This document shows positions 1 to 6,439 of a stretch of DNA of 13,522 bases, piece by piece (positions within the stretch are counted from its first letter, which is position 1; each line of letters begins with the position of its first letter). The stretch covers positions 1 to 13,522 of the forward strand of contig VYDF01000187.1 of the NCBI GenBank assembly GCA_009843565.1. Reading direction: 5' to 3'. The DNA is from Acidimicrobiia bacterium (GTDB lineage Bacteria > Actinomycetota > Acidimicrobiia > Acidimicrobiales > Bin134). The notes beneath the pieces are model-generated. The model was given only the letters and a program-made list of their open reading frames with translations. It was not told where the DNA came from and did not search any database. The position numbers and the translations under genes are program-made.

Positions 1-236
1 TTGACAATGTGGGCAAGGGATTGCAGCGGGCGGTGAAGGCCTACAACGACAGCATTGGCTCATTGGAGGGTCGAGTGCTCCCTCGGGCGCGCAGATTTGA
101 GGAATTGGGCCCAGTGAGCGGGGTCAAGAGAATCGAGGGTGTCTCTCCGGTGGAGGCGTATCCCCGAGCTGTGGCTGCGGCCGAGTTGGTGGAGGCCGAG
201 GCCGTATTGGAACTGACCGAAGGCGAAGAAGACTGA
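1..236 (+). CDS. rmuC: RmuC-type DNA recombination protein, C-terminal end (5' partial)
   Basis: Only the last 77 residues are present; the reading frame is open from base 3 and ends at TGA 234-236. The visible start (VGKGLQRAVKAYNDSIGSLE) and the following run RVLPRARRFEELG are the conserved C-terminal block of the RmuC family (Pfam RmuC), where a pattern of the type KAYN..VGSLE.RVL..ARKFEEL is typical. RmuC proteins are predicted nuclease-fold proteins, usually membrane-anchored at the N-terminus, that limit DNA inversions and rearrangements. The anchor and nuclease core lie outside the window. After the conserved block comes an acidic low-complexity tail ending EGEED, common for this family in actinobacteria. 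The stop is 7 bp from the stop of the convergent phosphatase gene. The family is clear; function in this organism is inferred. Confidence 0.88.
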   Translation, partial: DNVGKGLQRAVKAYNDSIGSLEGRVLPRARRFEELGPVSGVKRIEGVSPVEAYPRAVAAAELVEAEAVLELTEGEED

Positions 237-243
237 ATATGGG

Positions 244-711
244 CTAGCCGTCAGTCAACAGGCGTGGGGGGATCAGCCACACCAGCTCACCTGAGTTGTC
301 GGAGTTGAGATTCACACGGGCCAGAGCCCCGGTGGGCATGCGCAGCTCGGCGCCGGTCAAATACTCCAGGGCGCTGGACATCGTTGGCTCGTGCCCGACC
401 AGCATGAGCAGCGGAACCTGCCGCCTACAGGCCAGCGTGACCATGTCGTCGACCGTGCCGTAGTACAGCTCATCGACTATTTCAATCGGACAGGTCCAAT
501 CCCCGGCGGCAAGGGCGAATTCCACGGTTTGGCGAGCTCGGACGGCTGGTGAGCACAGCACCAGATTCGGAATATGGCCATTCTCAGCGAGGAAGCTCCC
601 GACTGCGGTGGCAGCGGCGCGGCCCCGGGTGGCCAGCGGGCGGCTGAGATCTTCGGTGGCACCGGCGTTCCAGTCGGATTTGGCGTGTCTCAAGAACAGG
701 ACTGCCGACAT
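244..711 (-). CDS. SixA-like histidine phosphatase family protein
   Basis: A 155-residue single-domain member of the histidine phosphatase superfamily. The hallmark N-terminal motif is LRHAKSDW (residues 7-14), giving Arg8 and the phospho-accepting His9. Arg58 follows in CSPAVRARQT, the acidic residue is probably Glu81 in DELYYG, and the second catalytic His107 lies in LVGHEPT. RHAKSDW instead of RHGET, plus the short length, places it with SixA-type proteins. E. coli SixA dephosphorylates a phosphohistidine on a phosphotransfer protein; actinobacterial relatives are common and mostly of unknown substrate. No signal peptide is visible, so it should be cytosolic. The ATG (709-711) has no Shine-Dalgarno sequence, but TAGCGT lies 8 nt upstream, so a leaderless mRNA is likely. 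It is divergent from glbO, with 19 bp between start codons. Confidence 0.9.
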   Translation of the reverse strand: MSAVLFLRHAKSDWNAGATEDLSRPLATRGRAAATAVGSFLAENGHIPNLVLCSPAVRARQTVEFALAAGDWTCPIEIVDELYYGTVDDMVTLACRRQVPLLMLVGHEPTMSSALEYLTGAELRMPTGALARVNLNSDNSGELVWLIPPRLLTDG

Positions 712-730
712 GTGGCAATACGCTAGGCCG
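712..730. promoter_or_regulatory. Putative bidirectional leaderless promoter with a symmetric -10
   Basis: These 19 bp are the entire gap between the phosphatase ATG (709-711, -) and the glbO GTG (731-733, +). Bases 719-725 read TACGCTA. On the + strand TACGCT (719-724) sits 6 nt before the GTG; on the - strand TAGCGT (725-720) sits 8 nt before the ATG. Both fit the actinobacterial -10 consensus TANNNT at the spacing expected when transcription begins at the start codon. Divergent transcription from one symmetric -10 is a known phenomenon in bacteria. No convincing -35 is visible on either side; any -35 would lie inside the opposite gene. This is inferred from sequence only. Confidence 0.55.
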
Positions 731-1141
731 GTGGAGCAAACGGTGTACGACGCGGTAGGCGGTCAGGCATTTTTCGACCAGCTGGTGGACCGCTTCTACG
801 ACGGCGTGGTCGACGATCCAGTGCTGCGCCCTCTATATCCCGATGATCTGGGCCCGTCCCGGCACCGGTTGGCCGGATTCTTGGCCCAATATTGGGGAGG
901 GCCGCCCCACTACAGCGCCGAACGGGGTCATCCGCGGCTGCGGATGCGCCACGCGCCGTTTGAGATCGGCGCCGCAGAGCGGGATGCCTGGATGAGCCAC
1001 ATGCGGGCATCGCTGGCCTCCGCCGAAATGCCCGACGACATCCGCGTCGCCATGCTGGAGTATTTCGAATCGGCGGCCACCCATCTGATCAACAAGCAGC
1101 CGCCTACGCCGCCTGATTCGCGAATAGTGCCGATCAGCTGA
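731..1141 (+). CDS. glbO: Group II truncated haemoglobin (GlbO/trHbO)
   Basis: A 136-residue truncated globin very similar to mycobacterial trHbO: YDAVGG near the start, then FLAQYWGGP, YS..RGHPRLRMRHAPF and ERDAW. Numbered from GTG 731, the expected haem-pocket residues are Tyr23 (B10), Tyr36 (CD1), proximal His74 (F8, in RMRH) and Trp87 (G8), almost the same positions as in M. tuberculosis GlbO from memory. Such proteins bind O2 tightly and are linked to oxygen or NO handling near the respiratory membrane. GTG 731 is preferred because TACGCT lies 6 nt upstream (leaderless layout) and the length fits. An in-frame ATG at 710, with AGGA at 698-701, would add 7 residues and overlap the phosphatase start by 2 nt. 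The 3' end overlaps the convergent amidohydrolase stop by 8 bp. Confidence 0.92.
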   Translation: MEQTVYDAVGGQAFFDQLVDRFYDGVVDDPVLRPLYPDDLGPSRHRLAGFLAQYWGGPPHYSAERGHPRLRMRHAPFEIGAAERDAWMSHMRASLASAEMPDDIRVAMLEYFESAATHLINKQPPTPPDSRIVPIS

Positions 1142-2318
1142 CCGCCGCGGCCACTTGGTCGGCAATGACCGGCGACGGCTGGCTTACCGTGTCCAGGTCG
1201 ATGCTGTAGAGCTCGGCCACGTTGGTGAGGGTGAGCTTGCGGCGGTCAGCCTCGCTCACGTCGGCTTCGTCGAACTCATTGGCGGTGAACTGGCGGGACC
1301 GGGGCCAGGTGGCCGCGCCGTGGGGGTAGTCGCTGGACCACATGAAGTGGTCGCTGCCGGTGAACCGCAGGTTGTTCAGCCCAATGGGGTCTTCGATGTA
1401 GGTGAGGTACACGTTGCGGCGGAAGTACTCCGACGGCCTCATGGTGAGCTGGTCGTCGATCCTGCTCCAGGCGCCGCTGTAGGTCAGGTCAAGCCGCTGC
1501 TCCAGCCGGGCCGCGTAGTCGATGCCCCCTTCGGCAGCCACGATCCGCAGGTTGGGATGGCGCTCGAACACCCCGGCGGCGATCAACTCGGCTGCGGTGT
1601 GGGCCAGCTCGTCGCGCGCCGTGATCCCGAAGTAGTAGGTGCCCTCCACGGTCACCCCGTACTTGTTGATGGCCTTCGTTTCGTGGCCGCCAAAGATGTG
1701 GATGGAGATGGGCATCCTCCGGTCGGCGGCGGTGGCCCACAGCGGCTCATAGCGATCGGAGAAGAAGCTGTACTCCCGGGTGGCGGGCGGGGAGCTCCAG
1801 ATGATGGCGCCCCGCAGCCCCATGTCGCCGCAGCGGTTGAGCTCGGCCACCCCAACATCGATGTCCCAAGTGGGGATCATGGCAATGCCGATGATCCGGT
1901 CGGAGTCGACGGCACAGAACTCAGCCAGCCAGTCGTTGTACACCTGGATGCAGGCCAACTGGAGCTCGATATCGTCGTATTGAAGAAGCGACAGGCCGGC
2001 GGTGGGATAGACCACGTCGGCCACCGTGTCGTCCACCCACATGTCGGCCAGCCGGGTTACCGGATCGTGTCCTCCGGTCGCACCAACCCAGGCACCGGGA
2101 TCAGCGGCCAGGGCGGCATCCACTTCCTCGGTGGAGATGCCGGCATTCCGGGAAAGGGTGAGGTTCACCCCTCGCCCCATCTCCGGTGCCTCGAAATACC
2201 AGTAATGGTTATTGGGGTCTTGTACGGCTCGGGGCGCCCGGTGCCGCAGGTGCTTGGGCAATCGCTCCAGCCACAGGTCGCCGGGTTCGACGACGTGGGA
2301 GTCAGCTGAGATCAACAC
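1134..2318 (-). CDS. Amidohydrolase family (amidohydrolase 2, TIM-barrel metal-dependent hydrolase)
   Basis: A 394-residue protein of the amidohydrolase_2 family (ACMSD/decarboxylase-like TIM barrels). It opens with the metal-binding pattern LISADSH (Asp6, His8). ISIHIFGGHE (His207) follows, then FERHPNLRIVAAEGG near residues 251-265, and finally WSSDYPHG with Asp330, the usual C-terminal active-site aspartate. Family members hydrolyse or decarboxylate cyclic or aromatic acids using a divalent metal; the substrate here cannot be told. GTG 2318 was chosen because the family begins just before the ..D.H motif and because TACGGT lies 7 nt upstream with no Shine-Dalgarno sequence. An ATG at 2417 would add 33 residues unlike the family and overlap DUF1015 by 77 nt. 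The gene is 22 bp downstream of DUF1015 and could also be reached by read-through from it. Confidence 0.87.
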   Translation of the reverse strand: MLISADSHVVEPGDLWLERLPKHLRHRAPRAVQDPNNHYWYFEAPEMGRGVNLTLSRNAGISTEEVDAALAADPGAWVGATGGHDPVTRLADMWVDDTVADVVYPTAGLSLLQYDDIELQLACIQVYNDWLAEFCAVDSDRIIGIAMIPTWDIDVGVAELNRCGDMGLRGAIIWSSPPATREYSFFSDRYEPLWATAADRRMPISIHIFGGHETKAINKYGVTVEGTYYFGITARDELAHTAAELIAAGVFERHPNLRIVAAEGGIDYAARLEQRLDLTYSGAWSRIDDQLTMRPSEYFRRNVYLTYIEDPIGLNNLRFTGSDHFMWSSDYPHGAATWPRSRQFTANEFDEADVSEADRRKLTLTNVAELYSIDLDTVSQPSPVIADQVAAAVS

Positions 2319-2325
2319 GTCGACA

Positions 2326-2331
2326 ACCGTA
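2326..2331 (-). promoter_or_regulatory. Putative -10 (TACGGT) of a leaderless amidohydrolase transcript
   Basis: On the - strand TACGGT is followed by a 7-nt spacer and GTG 2318. A TTTCTG hexamer lies exactly 17 nt upstream, inside the end of DUF1015; it matches the -35 consensus poorly, but the same TTTCTG-17-TANNNT layout recurs before the UbiB-family gene. Inference only. Confidence 0.45.
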
Positions 2332-2340
2332 CTTGTTTGC

Positions 2341-3624
2341 CTAGGAGGCAGAAAGGTGAGCGGTGGCTCCTCGGCCCAGCACTCGCAAGAACACGCCGGA
2401 ACGGGGTTTGGGGGCAAAGAAACTCGACTTCGGCGGCATCAGCCCACTCTCGTCGGCCACTGCCATCAGCTCGCGCACCGTCATGGGGTGCAGAGCGAAT
2501 CCGACCCGTTTCTCCGCATCGCACCGACGGGCCAGCTCGTCGAAACCGAGCGAGGCGGGGAGGTACTCAACTGCCCCGGGCACACCGAGCTCGTCGGCAC
2601 CGAGTACGGGGTCGAGGATGGATCGCCGCAGTCTCTCTACGTCCAAGCCGTTCACCGCTGCGTTGCCCACCGCCGGGGGCAGGTCCATCTGGTGCCACGA
2701 ACCCCCCAGGTATAGCCCGGCCACTCCTCTGTGTTGGGGACGGGCCTGCATGGAAGAGAAGACCGATTTCACTTCCACCACGTCATCCAGGGCGGCCAGG
2801 CAGTCTTCAGCACTGCGATCGTTTTGGTCGACGGCCAGCCGATGGAAGGCCTGCACATGGAGTTGCTCATCGGGGAACACCACGGCCAGTGTCCGAGCCA
2901 GTGCCGTGTTGTTGGGCTCGGCGGCCATGGCTCGAACCGCGGCGGCCGAGCGATGGTGGCCGTCAGTGACGTACAACACCTGGTTGTCGAATGCCGCGAC
3001 CAGCGATTCTGTGCGATCGTCAGGAACCGTCCATATTTGATGGCGCACCGCGGTGGATCCGAATTCCAGGTCAGCGGGCGAGGCGGAAGTGATGTCGTAC
3101 AAATGGTTGTAGAGCTCCGTAGTTGACCGAACGGCCATGGCCACCGGACTGGAAGTGGCGCCTACGCCTTGAAGATGAGCGGTGAGCAGGTCAGCCCGCT
3201 CGTCGTGAACGTTTTCGTGTATGCGGATGCGACCGTCGTCAAATCCCTTTACCGGCACTGTGCACACCACCCCCGTCTGCGTGCCCTGCTTGTGGGTCAA
3301 GCGATACAGATAAAGGGCTGGCCGGCCGGTCGGTACAAATGCCCTGGTATTGAGCAGCCGAGTGAGGGCGGCGGCGCCTTGGGCAACCAGATCTTCAAGC
3401 GAGAGGTCGGCGTTGTCAAAGACATCGTCTCGGCTTCTGGTGACGTTCATGTAGCTGTAGGGGTTTGATGACACCAGGGCCTGGCGCTGTACCGGCGAAA
3501 GATTGTCGTAGGCCCGGCTTATAACCCGGTCGGCCCAGTCGGGATGCACCACCCAGCCAGCGAAAGGGGCGACCAGCGGCTCGCACGTTGCTTGGTCGGC
3601 ATCGGTGGGGTGTGCGCCGGTCAC
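2341..3624 (-). CDS. DUF1015 family protein, coupled to serA
   Basis: A 427-residue protein recognisable as DUF1015. It has the early PYSYMNVTR segment (55-63), the RIRIHENVH stretch (132-140), the most conserved motif YVTDGHHRSAAA (218-228), and the family-typical end MPPKSSFFAPKPRSG (396-410). No signal peptide or membrane segment is seen. The reaction is unknown to me. The DGHHR motif resembles the nucleotide-binding signature of the ParB/sulfiredoxin fold, which includes the free-serine kinases SbnI and SerK, and from memory DUF1015 genes often sit beside serA or serC. That makes a serine or phosphoserine role a reasonable inference, not a fact. The GTG start (3622-3624) overlaps the serA stop as GTGA, a 4-bp overlap implying translational coupling and one operon. 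The TAG stop is at 2341-2343. Confidence 0.88.
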   Translation of the reverse strand: MTGAHPTDADQATCEPLVAPFAGWVVHPDWADRVISRAYDNLSPVQRQALVSSNPYSYMNVTRSRDDVFDNADLSLEDLVAQGAAALTRLLNTRAFVPTGRPALYLYRLTHKQGTQTGVVCTVPVKGFDDGRIRIHENVHDERADLLTAHLQGVGATSSPVAMAVRSTTELYNHLYDITSASPADLEFGSTAVRHQIWTVPDDRTESLVAAFDNQVLYVTDGHHRSAAAVRAMAAEPNNTALARTLAVVFPDEQLHVQAFHRLAVDQNDRSAEDCLAALDDVVEVKSVFSSMQARPQHRGVAGLYLGGSWHQMDLPPAVGNAAVNGLDVERLRRSILDPVLGADELGVPGAVEYLPASLGFDELARRCDAEKRVGFALHPMTVRELMAVADESGLMPPKSSFFAPKPRSGVFLRVLGRGATAHLSAS

Positions 3625-4844
3625 GGGATCGCCGCCGAGTGGGTGTCGAGCACCGAGGCACAGATCACATGCTCGATGGAACCGAGGACCTCAAGCAGAT
3701 CGTCATCGACATCTCCAGCCACTTCGATGATGGCCACTGCTGACTCTGAGCCGGAGAAGATCCGGTTTTGCATGTTGGCCACATTCACGTGGCGACGGCT
3801 CAACTCCTGCAATACGCAGGCCAGCACACCTACCCGGTCGTGGTGGCGGACGCTCAGCGTGGCGGTGCGATGGGGCACCCTCTCCAGATTCACGCAGTCC
3901 AGCACCACGCCGCTGCGATATGCCTCGATGACATCGGCGGTGCCCTCGGCCACCGACATCTGGGCTTGTGCGGTGGAGGCGCCAATGTGGTGGGTTGCAG
4001 TTACCCTCGGGTGGCGGGCCAACTTCGAGCTGAACTGGCCGACTCCCCCCGACGGCTCGTCGGCAAATACATCAAGACCAGCGCGAAGGTCGGTGCTGTC
4101 GAGCGCAGCGAGCAGCGCGGCTTCATCGACCACCTCGCCCCGGCTGGTGTTGATGAGCACCGCGTCGGGCTTCATGGCCGCCAAGAAGTCGGCATTTACC
4201 ATTCCGGTGGTGCCTTCGCAGCCCGGCACGTGCAGCGACACGATGTCGCTAGACGCCAACAGGGCAGCCTGATCGGGGACCTCCTCTACCCCGATGTCGG
4301 ACATGCGCTGGCGCACCTCTCGAGATCGGTTGGCCCGGGCTTCGGTGATGACACGAAGGCCACAGGCGCTGGCCCGCTGAGCCACTTCGATTCCGATGGC
4401 TCCCATGCCGATGATTCCCAGCGTGGCCCCGAACAGCCCTCGGGCCTCGCTGTACGTTTGCTTGTTCCAGTCCCCGGCTCGGAGATCGGCGGTGGCGGGG
4501 GCGATGTGGCGGTCAATGGCAAACATCAACCCGATGGCCAACTCAGCCACCGCAATGGCGTTGCGGCCCGGGACGTTGCACACAAAAATCCCCAACTCTG
4601 CGGCCCGGTCGGCGTCGATGGTGTTGGTCCCCGCCCCGGCCCGAACCACGAGGCCGAGTTGGTCGGCGGCTTCCAGAGCAGCCGCAGTGACCTTGGTGCT
4701 GCGCACCACCAGCACATCGAATCCGGCAATGTGCTCGGGCAGGCTCTCAGCAGTCAGCGAGGGATCGACCACGCAATCGTCGCCCCCGGCCCGCAGACGC
4801 TCAACGGCGCTTTCCGACAAGCTGTCAGCAAAGAGAATTCGCAT
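3621..4844 (-). CDS. serA: D-3-phosphoglycerate dehydrogenase, ACT-domain type
   Basis: A 407-residue D-isomer-specific 2-hydroxyacid dehydrogenase that oxidises 3-phosphoglycerate with NAD in the first step of serine synthesis (assigned from family features). The NAD-binding loop is GMGAIG (146-151). The catalytic set is Arg235 in NTSRGEVVD, Glu263 in ADEP and His286 in THHIGAST. RAGAGTNTID (68-77) is the usual substrate-domain motif. A C-terminal ACT domain spans about 328-400 and may sense serine. At about 400 residues it is the short form like E. coli SerA, not the roughly 530-residue mycobacterial form with an extra intervening domain. ATG 4844 has GGAG (4853-4856) 8 nt upstream; an in-frame ATG at 4931 lacks a ribosome site and lies in the palindrome. 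DUF1015 starts inside its stop codon. Confidence 0.93.
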   Translation of the reverse strand: MRILFADSLSESAVERLRAGGDDCVVDPSLTAESLPEHIAGFDVLVVRSTKVTAAALEAADQLGLVVRAGAGTNTIDADRAAELGIFVCNVPGRNAIAVAELAIGLMFAIDRHIAPATADLRAGDWNKQTYSEARGLFGATLGIIGMGAIGIEVAQRASACGLRVITEARANRSREVRQRMSDIGVEEVPDQAALLASSDIVSLHVPGCEGTTGMVNADFLAAMKPDAVLINTSRGEVVDEAALLAALDSTDLRAGLDVFADEPSGGVGQFSSKLARHPRVTATHHIGASTAQAQMSVAEGTADVIEAYRSGVVLDCVNLERVPHRTATLSVRHHDRVGVLACVLQELSRRHVNVANMQNRIFSGSESAVAIIEVAGDVDDDLLEVLGSIEHVICASVLDTHSAAIP

Positions 4845-4914
4845 GAGCCTGACTCCGTGATTGATAGGCGGGCAGTAATAACCGGCACAATTTGAGTCCC
4901 GCTCTTGTACCGCA

Positions 4915-4933
4915 TAGTGGAACTGTTCCATTA
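4915..4933. promoter_or_regulatory. 19-bp palindrome in the serA / UbiB-kinase divergent region: putative operator
   Basis: Two 9-bp arms, TAGTGGAAC (4915-4923) and GTTCCATTA (4925-4933), flank one central T. Eight of nine pairs match and the inner core TGGAAC-T-GTTCCA is perfect. On the - strand TATCGT (4939-4934) abuts it, so a serA transcript would begin inside the palindrome, the classical position of a repressor site. It is about 70 nt upstream of the serA ATG and 12 nt upstream of the candidate -35 of the UbiB-family gene. The one-base centre separates it from the actinobacterial LexA box (GAAC-N4-GTTC) and the KstR box (AAC-N2-GTT). The regulator is unknown. Confidence 0.6.
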
Positions 4934-4939
4934 ACGATA
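4934..4939 (-). promoter_or_regulatory. Candidate serA -10 element (TATCGT)
   Basis: The - strand hexamer TATCGT matches TANNNT and would place the 5' end near 4927, giving a leader of roughly 80 nt that ends in the GGAG ribosome site at 4853-4856. No good -35 is found 16-18 nt upstream. It is suggestive mainly because it abuts the palindrome and no other TANNNT was found between it and the ATG. Confidence 0.35.
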
Positions 4940-4945
4940 CTGCTT

Positions 4946-4974
4946 TTTCTGCACTCCTGCCGGGCCGGTATTTT
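4946..4974 (+). promoter_or_regulatory. Putative promoter of the UbiB-family gene, leaderless
   Basis: TATTTT (4969-4974) is followed by the 7-nt spacer CGGCGGC and the GTG at 4982. TTTCTG (4946-4951) lies 17 nt upstream of the hexamer, the same arrangement as before the amidohydrolase gene. No Shine-Dalgarno sequence precedes the GTG. Inferred from spacing and composition. Confidence 0.45.
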
Positions 4975-4981
4975 CGGCGGC

Positions 4982-6370
4982 GTGGCAGACGGGCGCAGTC
5001 GGGGAGCGGTGCCCCGACGGGGACGACTGGGGCGTACGGCCAAGATGGCCGGGTTGGGCGCTCGCAGCGGCCGACGCTGGGCCACAGCCAAGGCCCGTCA
5101 AGTGTTCGCTGACGCCGAGCGAGCCGAAGCCTTAGACGCGGAGCGGGAGCTGCGCACCGCCGCTGATGTCGTCGAGGTACTCGGCAACATGAAGGGCGCC
5201 CTCATGAAGATCGGCCAGATGGCCAGCTACCTGGATGTGGGCTTGCCCGAAGCCACCCGGACATCTCTGGCCCAGCTCCAGGCCAATGCCCCGCCGATGA
5301 GCCCGTCACTGGCTGAGTCTGTGGTGGCTGCCGAGTTGGGCGCCCCACCCAGCGAGTTGTTCGAGGCGTGGGATCCGGTGCCCATCGCGGCGGCGTCTAT
5401 CGGCCAGGTCCATCGGGCCCTCACCCCCGACGGCCGGGCCTGTGCGGTCAAAGTCCAATATCCCGGCGTGGCTGAGGCGATCGCCGCCGATCTGGGTTCG
5501 GCGAAGTTGGTGTTCCGGGCGCTTTCGGTGCTGTTTCCCGGCCTCGACCCCGCCCCCATAGTGGAAGAACTGCGTCAGCGGCTCACCGAGGAGCTCGATT
5601 ACGAGCACGAGGCGTCCAACCAGCGCCTGTTCGCCGACCACTATCAAGGCCATCCTTACATCACCGTTCCGGAGGTGTACGACGATCTCAGCTCGGCCCG
5701 GGTGCTCACCACCGAACTGGCCACCGGGGCCACCTTCGACGAGGTGCAGGGCTGGCCCCAGGATCAGCGCAACCGGGTGGCCGAAACCGTCTATCGGTTC
5801 TCGATCGGGTCGATCTACCGCCTATGGGCGTTCAATGGCGACCCCCACCCCGGCAACTATCTCTTCGGTCCCGACGGTTCGGTCACATTCTTGGACTTCG
5901 GCCTGGTCAAACGGTTCAGCGAAGATGAGACCGCCCAGTTCGAGCGGATGCTCACCGCCATGGTGATCGACCGGGACATCCCCCGTTTCCGGGGTGAGTT
6001 GGTGACCGCCGGGTTGCTGCCGGCCGATGCCCCGTTCAGCGATGACGAGGTGGAGGCGTTCTTCGCCCATTTCTATGAGTTCGTGCTCACCGACGAGACC
6101 AGGACCTTCACCCAGGAGTATGCCGCGGCCGGGGTGAGGGCCATCTTCGACGCCTCTGGCGAGCACGCCGAGCTGAAGAAGGTGCTGAACGTGCCGCCTT
6201 CGCTGGTGGTGCTCCAGCGCATCAACCTGGGGCTGATATCGCTGTTTGCCCAACTCGGCGCCACCGCCAACTGGCGGAGCATCGCCGAGGAGCTGTGGCC
6301 GTTCACCGACCGGGCGCCATCCACCCCTATGGGCTATGACGCCCAAGCGTGGCGCCTGTCCCTTCAATAG
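4982..6370 (+). CDS. ABC1/AarF/UbiB-family atypical kinase
   Basis: A 462-residue protein with all hallmarks of the ABC1/UbiB kinase-like family. The family-specific KxGQ motif appears as KIGQM (76-80), followed by the Ala-rich loop in IAAASIGQVHRA (135-146). The nucleotide-binding Lys157 is in CAVKVQYPG, and the acidic helix is EELDYEHEASN (203-213). The catalytic loop is NGDPHPGN (285-292), and LDFG (304-307) carries the metal-binding Asp305. Proteobacterial UbiB supports ubiquinone synthesis; actinobacteria normally use menaquinone and their homologues have other or unknown roles, so ubiB is not used as a symbol. No clear C-terminal membrane pair is visible. GTG 4982 is chosen for the TATTTT 7 nt upstream. 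The last codons (ending RLSLQ) lie in a sequence partly duplicated 38 bp downstream. Confidence 0.88.
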   Translation: MADGRSRGAVPRRGRLGRTAKMAGLGARSGRRWATAKARQVFADAERAEALDAERELRTAADVVEVLGNMKGALMKIGQMASYLDVGLPEATRTSLAQLQANAPPMSPSLAESVVAAELGAPPSELFEAWDPVPIAAASIGQVHRALTPDGRACAVKVQYPGVAEAIAADLGSAKLVFRALSVLFPGLDPAPIVEELRQRLTEELDYEHEASNQRLFADHYQGHPYITVPEVYDDLSSARVLTTELATGATFDEVQGWPQDQRNRVAETVYRFSIGSIYRLWAFNGDPHPGNYLFGPDGSVTFLDFGLVKRFSEDETAQFERMLTAMVIDRDIPRFRGELVTAGLLPADAPFSDDEVEAFFAHFYEFVLTDETRTFTQEYAAAGVRAIFDASGEHAELKKVLNVPPSLVVLQRINLGLISLFAQLGATANWRSIAEELWPFTDRAPSTPMGYDAQAWRLSLQ

Positions 6371-6404
6371 GCGAACCTGCCTCCAAAGTGCGCCTGTCCC
6401 TTCA
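6352..6404 (+). repeat. 15-bp direct repeat at the end of the UbiB-family gene
   Basis: GCGCCTGTCCCTTCA occurs at 6352-6366, within the last codons of the UbiB-family gene, and again at 6390-6404 in the following 81-bp gap. Both copies are preceded by a similar CCAA-containing stretch and followed by similar ..AG bases, with small differences, so the original duplicated unit was probably longer (period 38 bp). The rest of the gap 6371-6451 holds only the promoter hexamer of the next gene. I see no terminator hairpin. Confidence 0.8.
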
Positions 6405-6439
6405 GCAGTAGCGAGTACGAGCCCAAGACGGTCCTGGCC

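Noticed and set aside
1..6. TTGACA at the left edge, a perfect -35 hexamer
   Set aside because: It lies inside the rmuC coding frame and no -10 or new gene start follows at the right distance.
608..730. Longer 5' forms of glbO (ATG 608 or ATG 710)
   Set aside because: ATG 608 would run through most of the phosphatase gene's 5' part with a non-globin peptide. ATG 710 has AGGA upstream but adds residues outside the family norm; GTG 731 has the TACGCT signal and correct length. ATG 710 remains an alternative.
1155..2309. 384-codon open frame on + opposite the amidohydrolase
   Set aside because: It is antisense to a gene with clear metal-site motifs; the translation is Gly/Val/His/Pro-rich with no domain, as expected of a GC-rich shadow frame.
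2319..2417. Upstream ATG 2417 as the amidohydrolase start
   Set aside because: The extra 33 residues overlap DUF1015, are Cys/Pro-rich and unlike the family, whose proteins start just before the ..D.H motif.
3768..4895. 375-codon open frame on + opposite serA
   Set aside because: Low-complexity translation with no motif, fully opposite a conserved dehydrogenase; a codon-bias artefact.
4845..4931. ATG 4931 as the serA start
   Set aside because: The extra 29 residues are not seen in the family; the ATG is in the palindrome and lacks a ribosome site, whereas ATG 4844 has GGAG at 8 nt.
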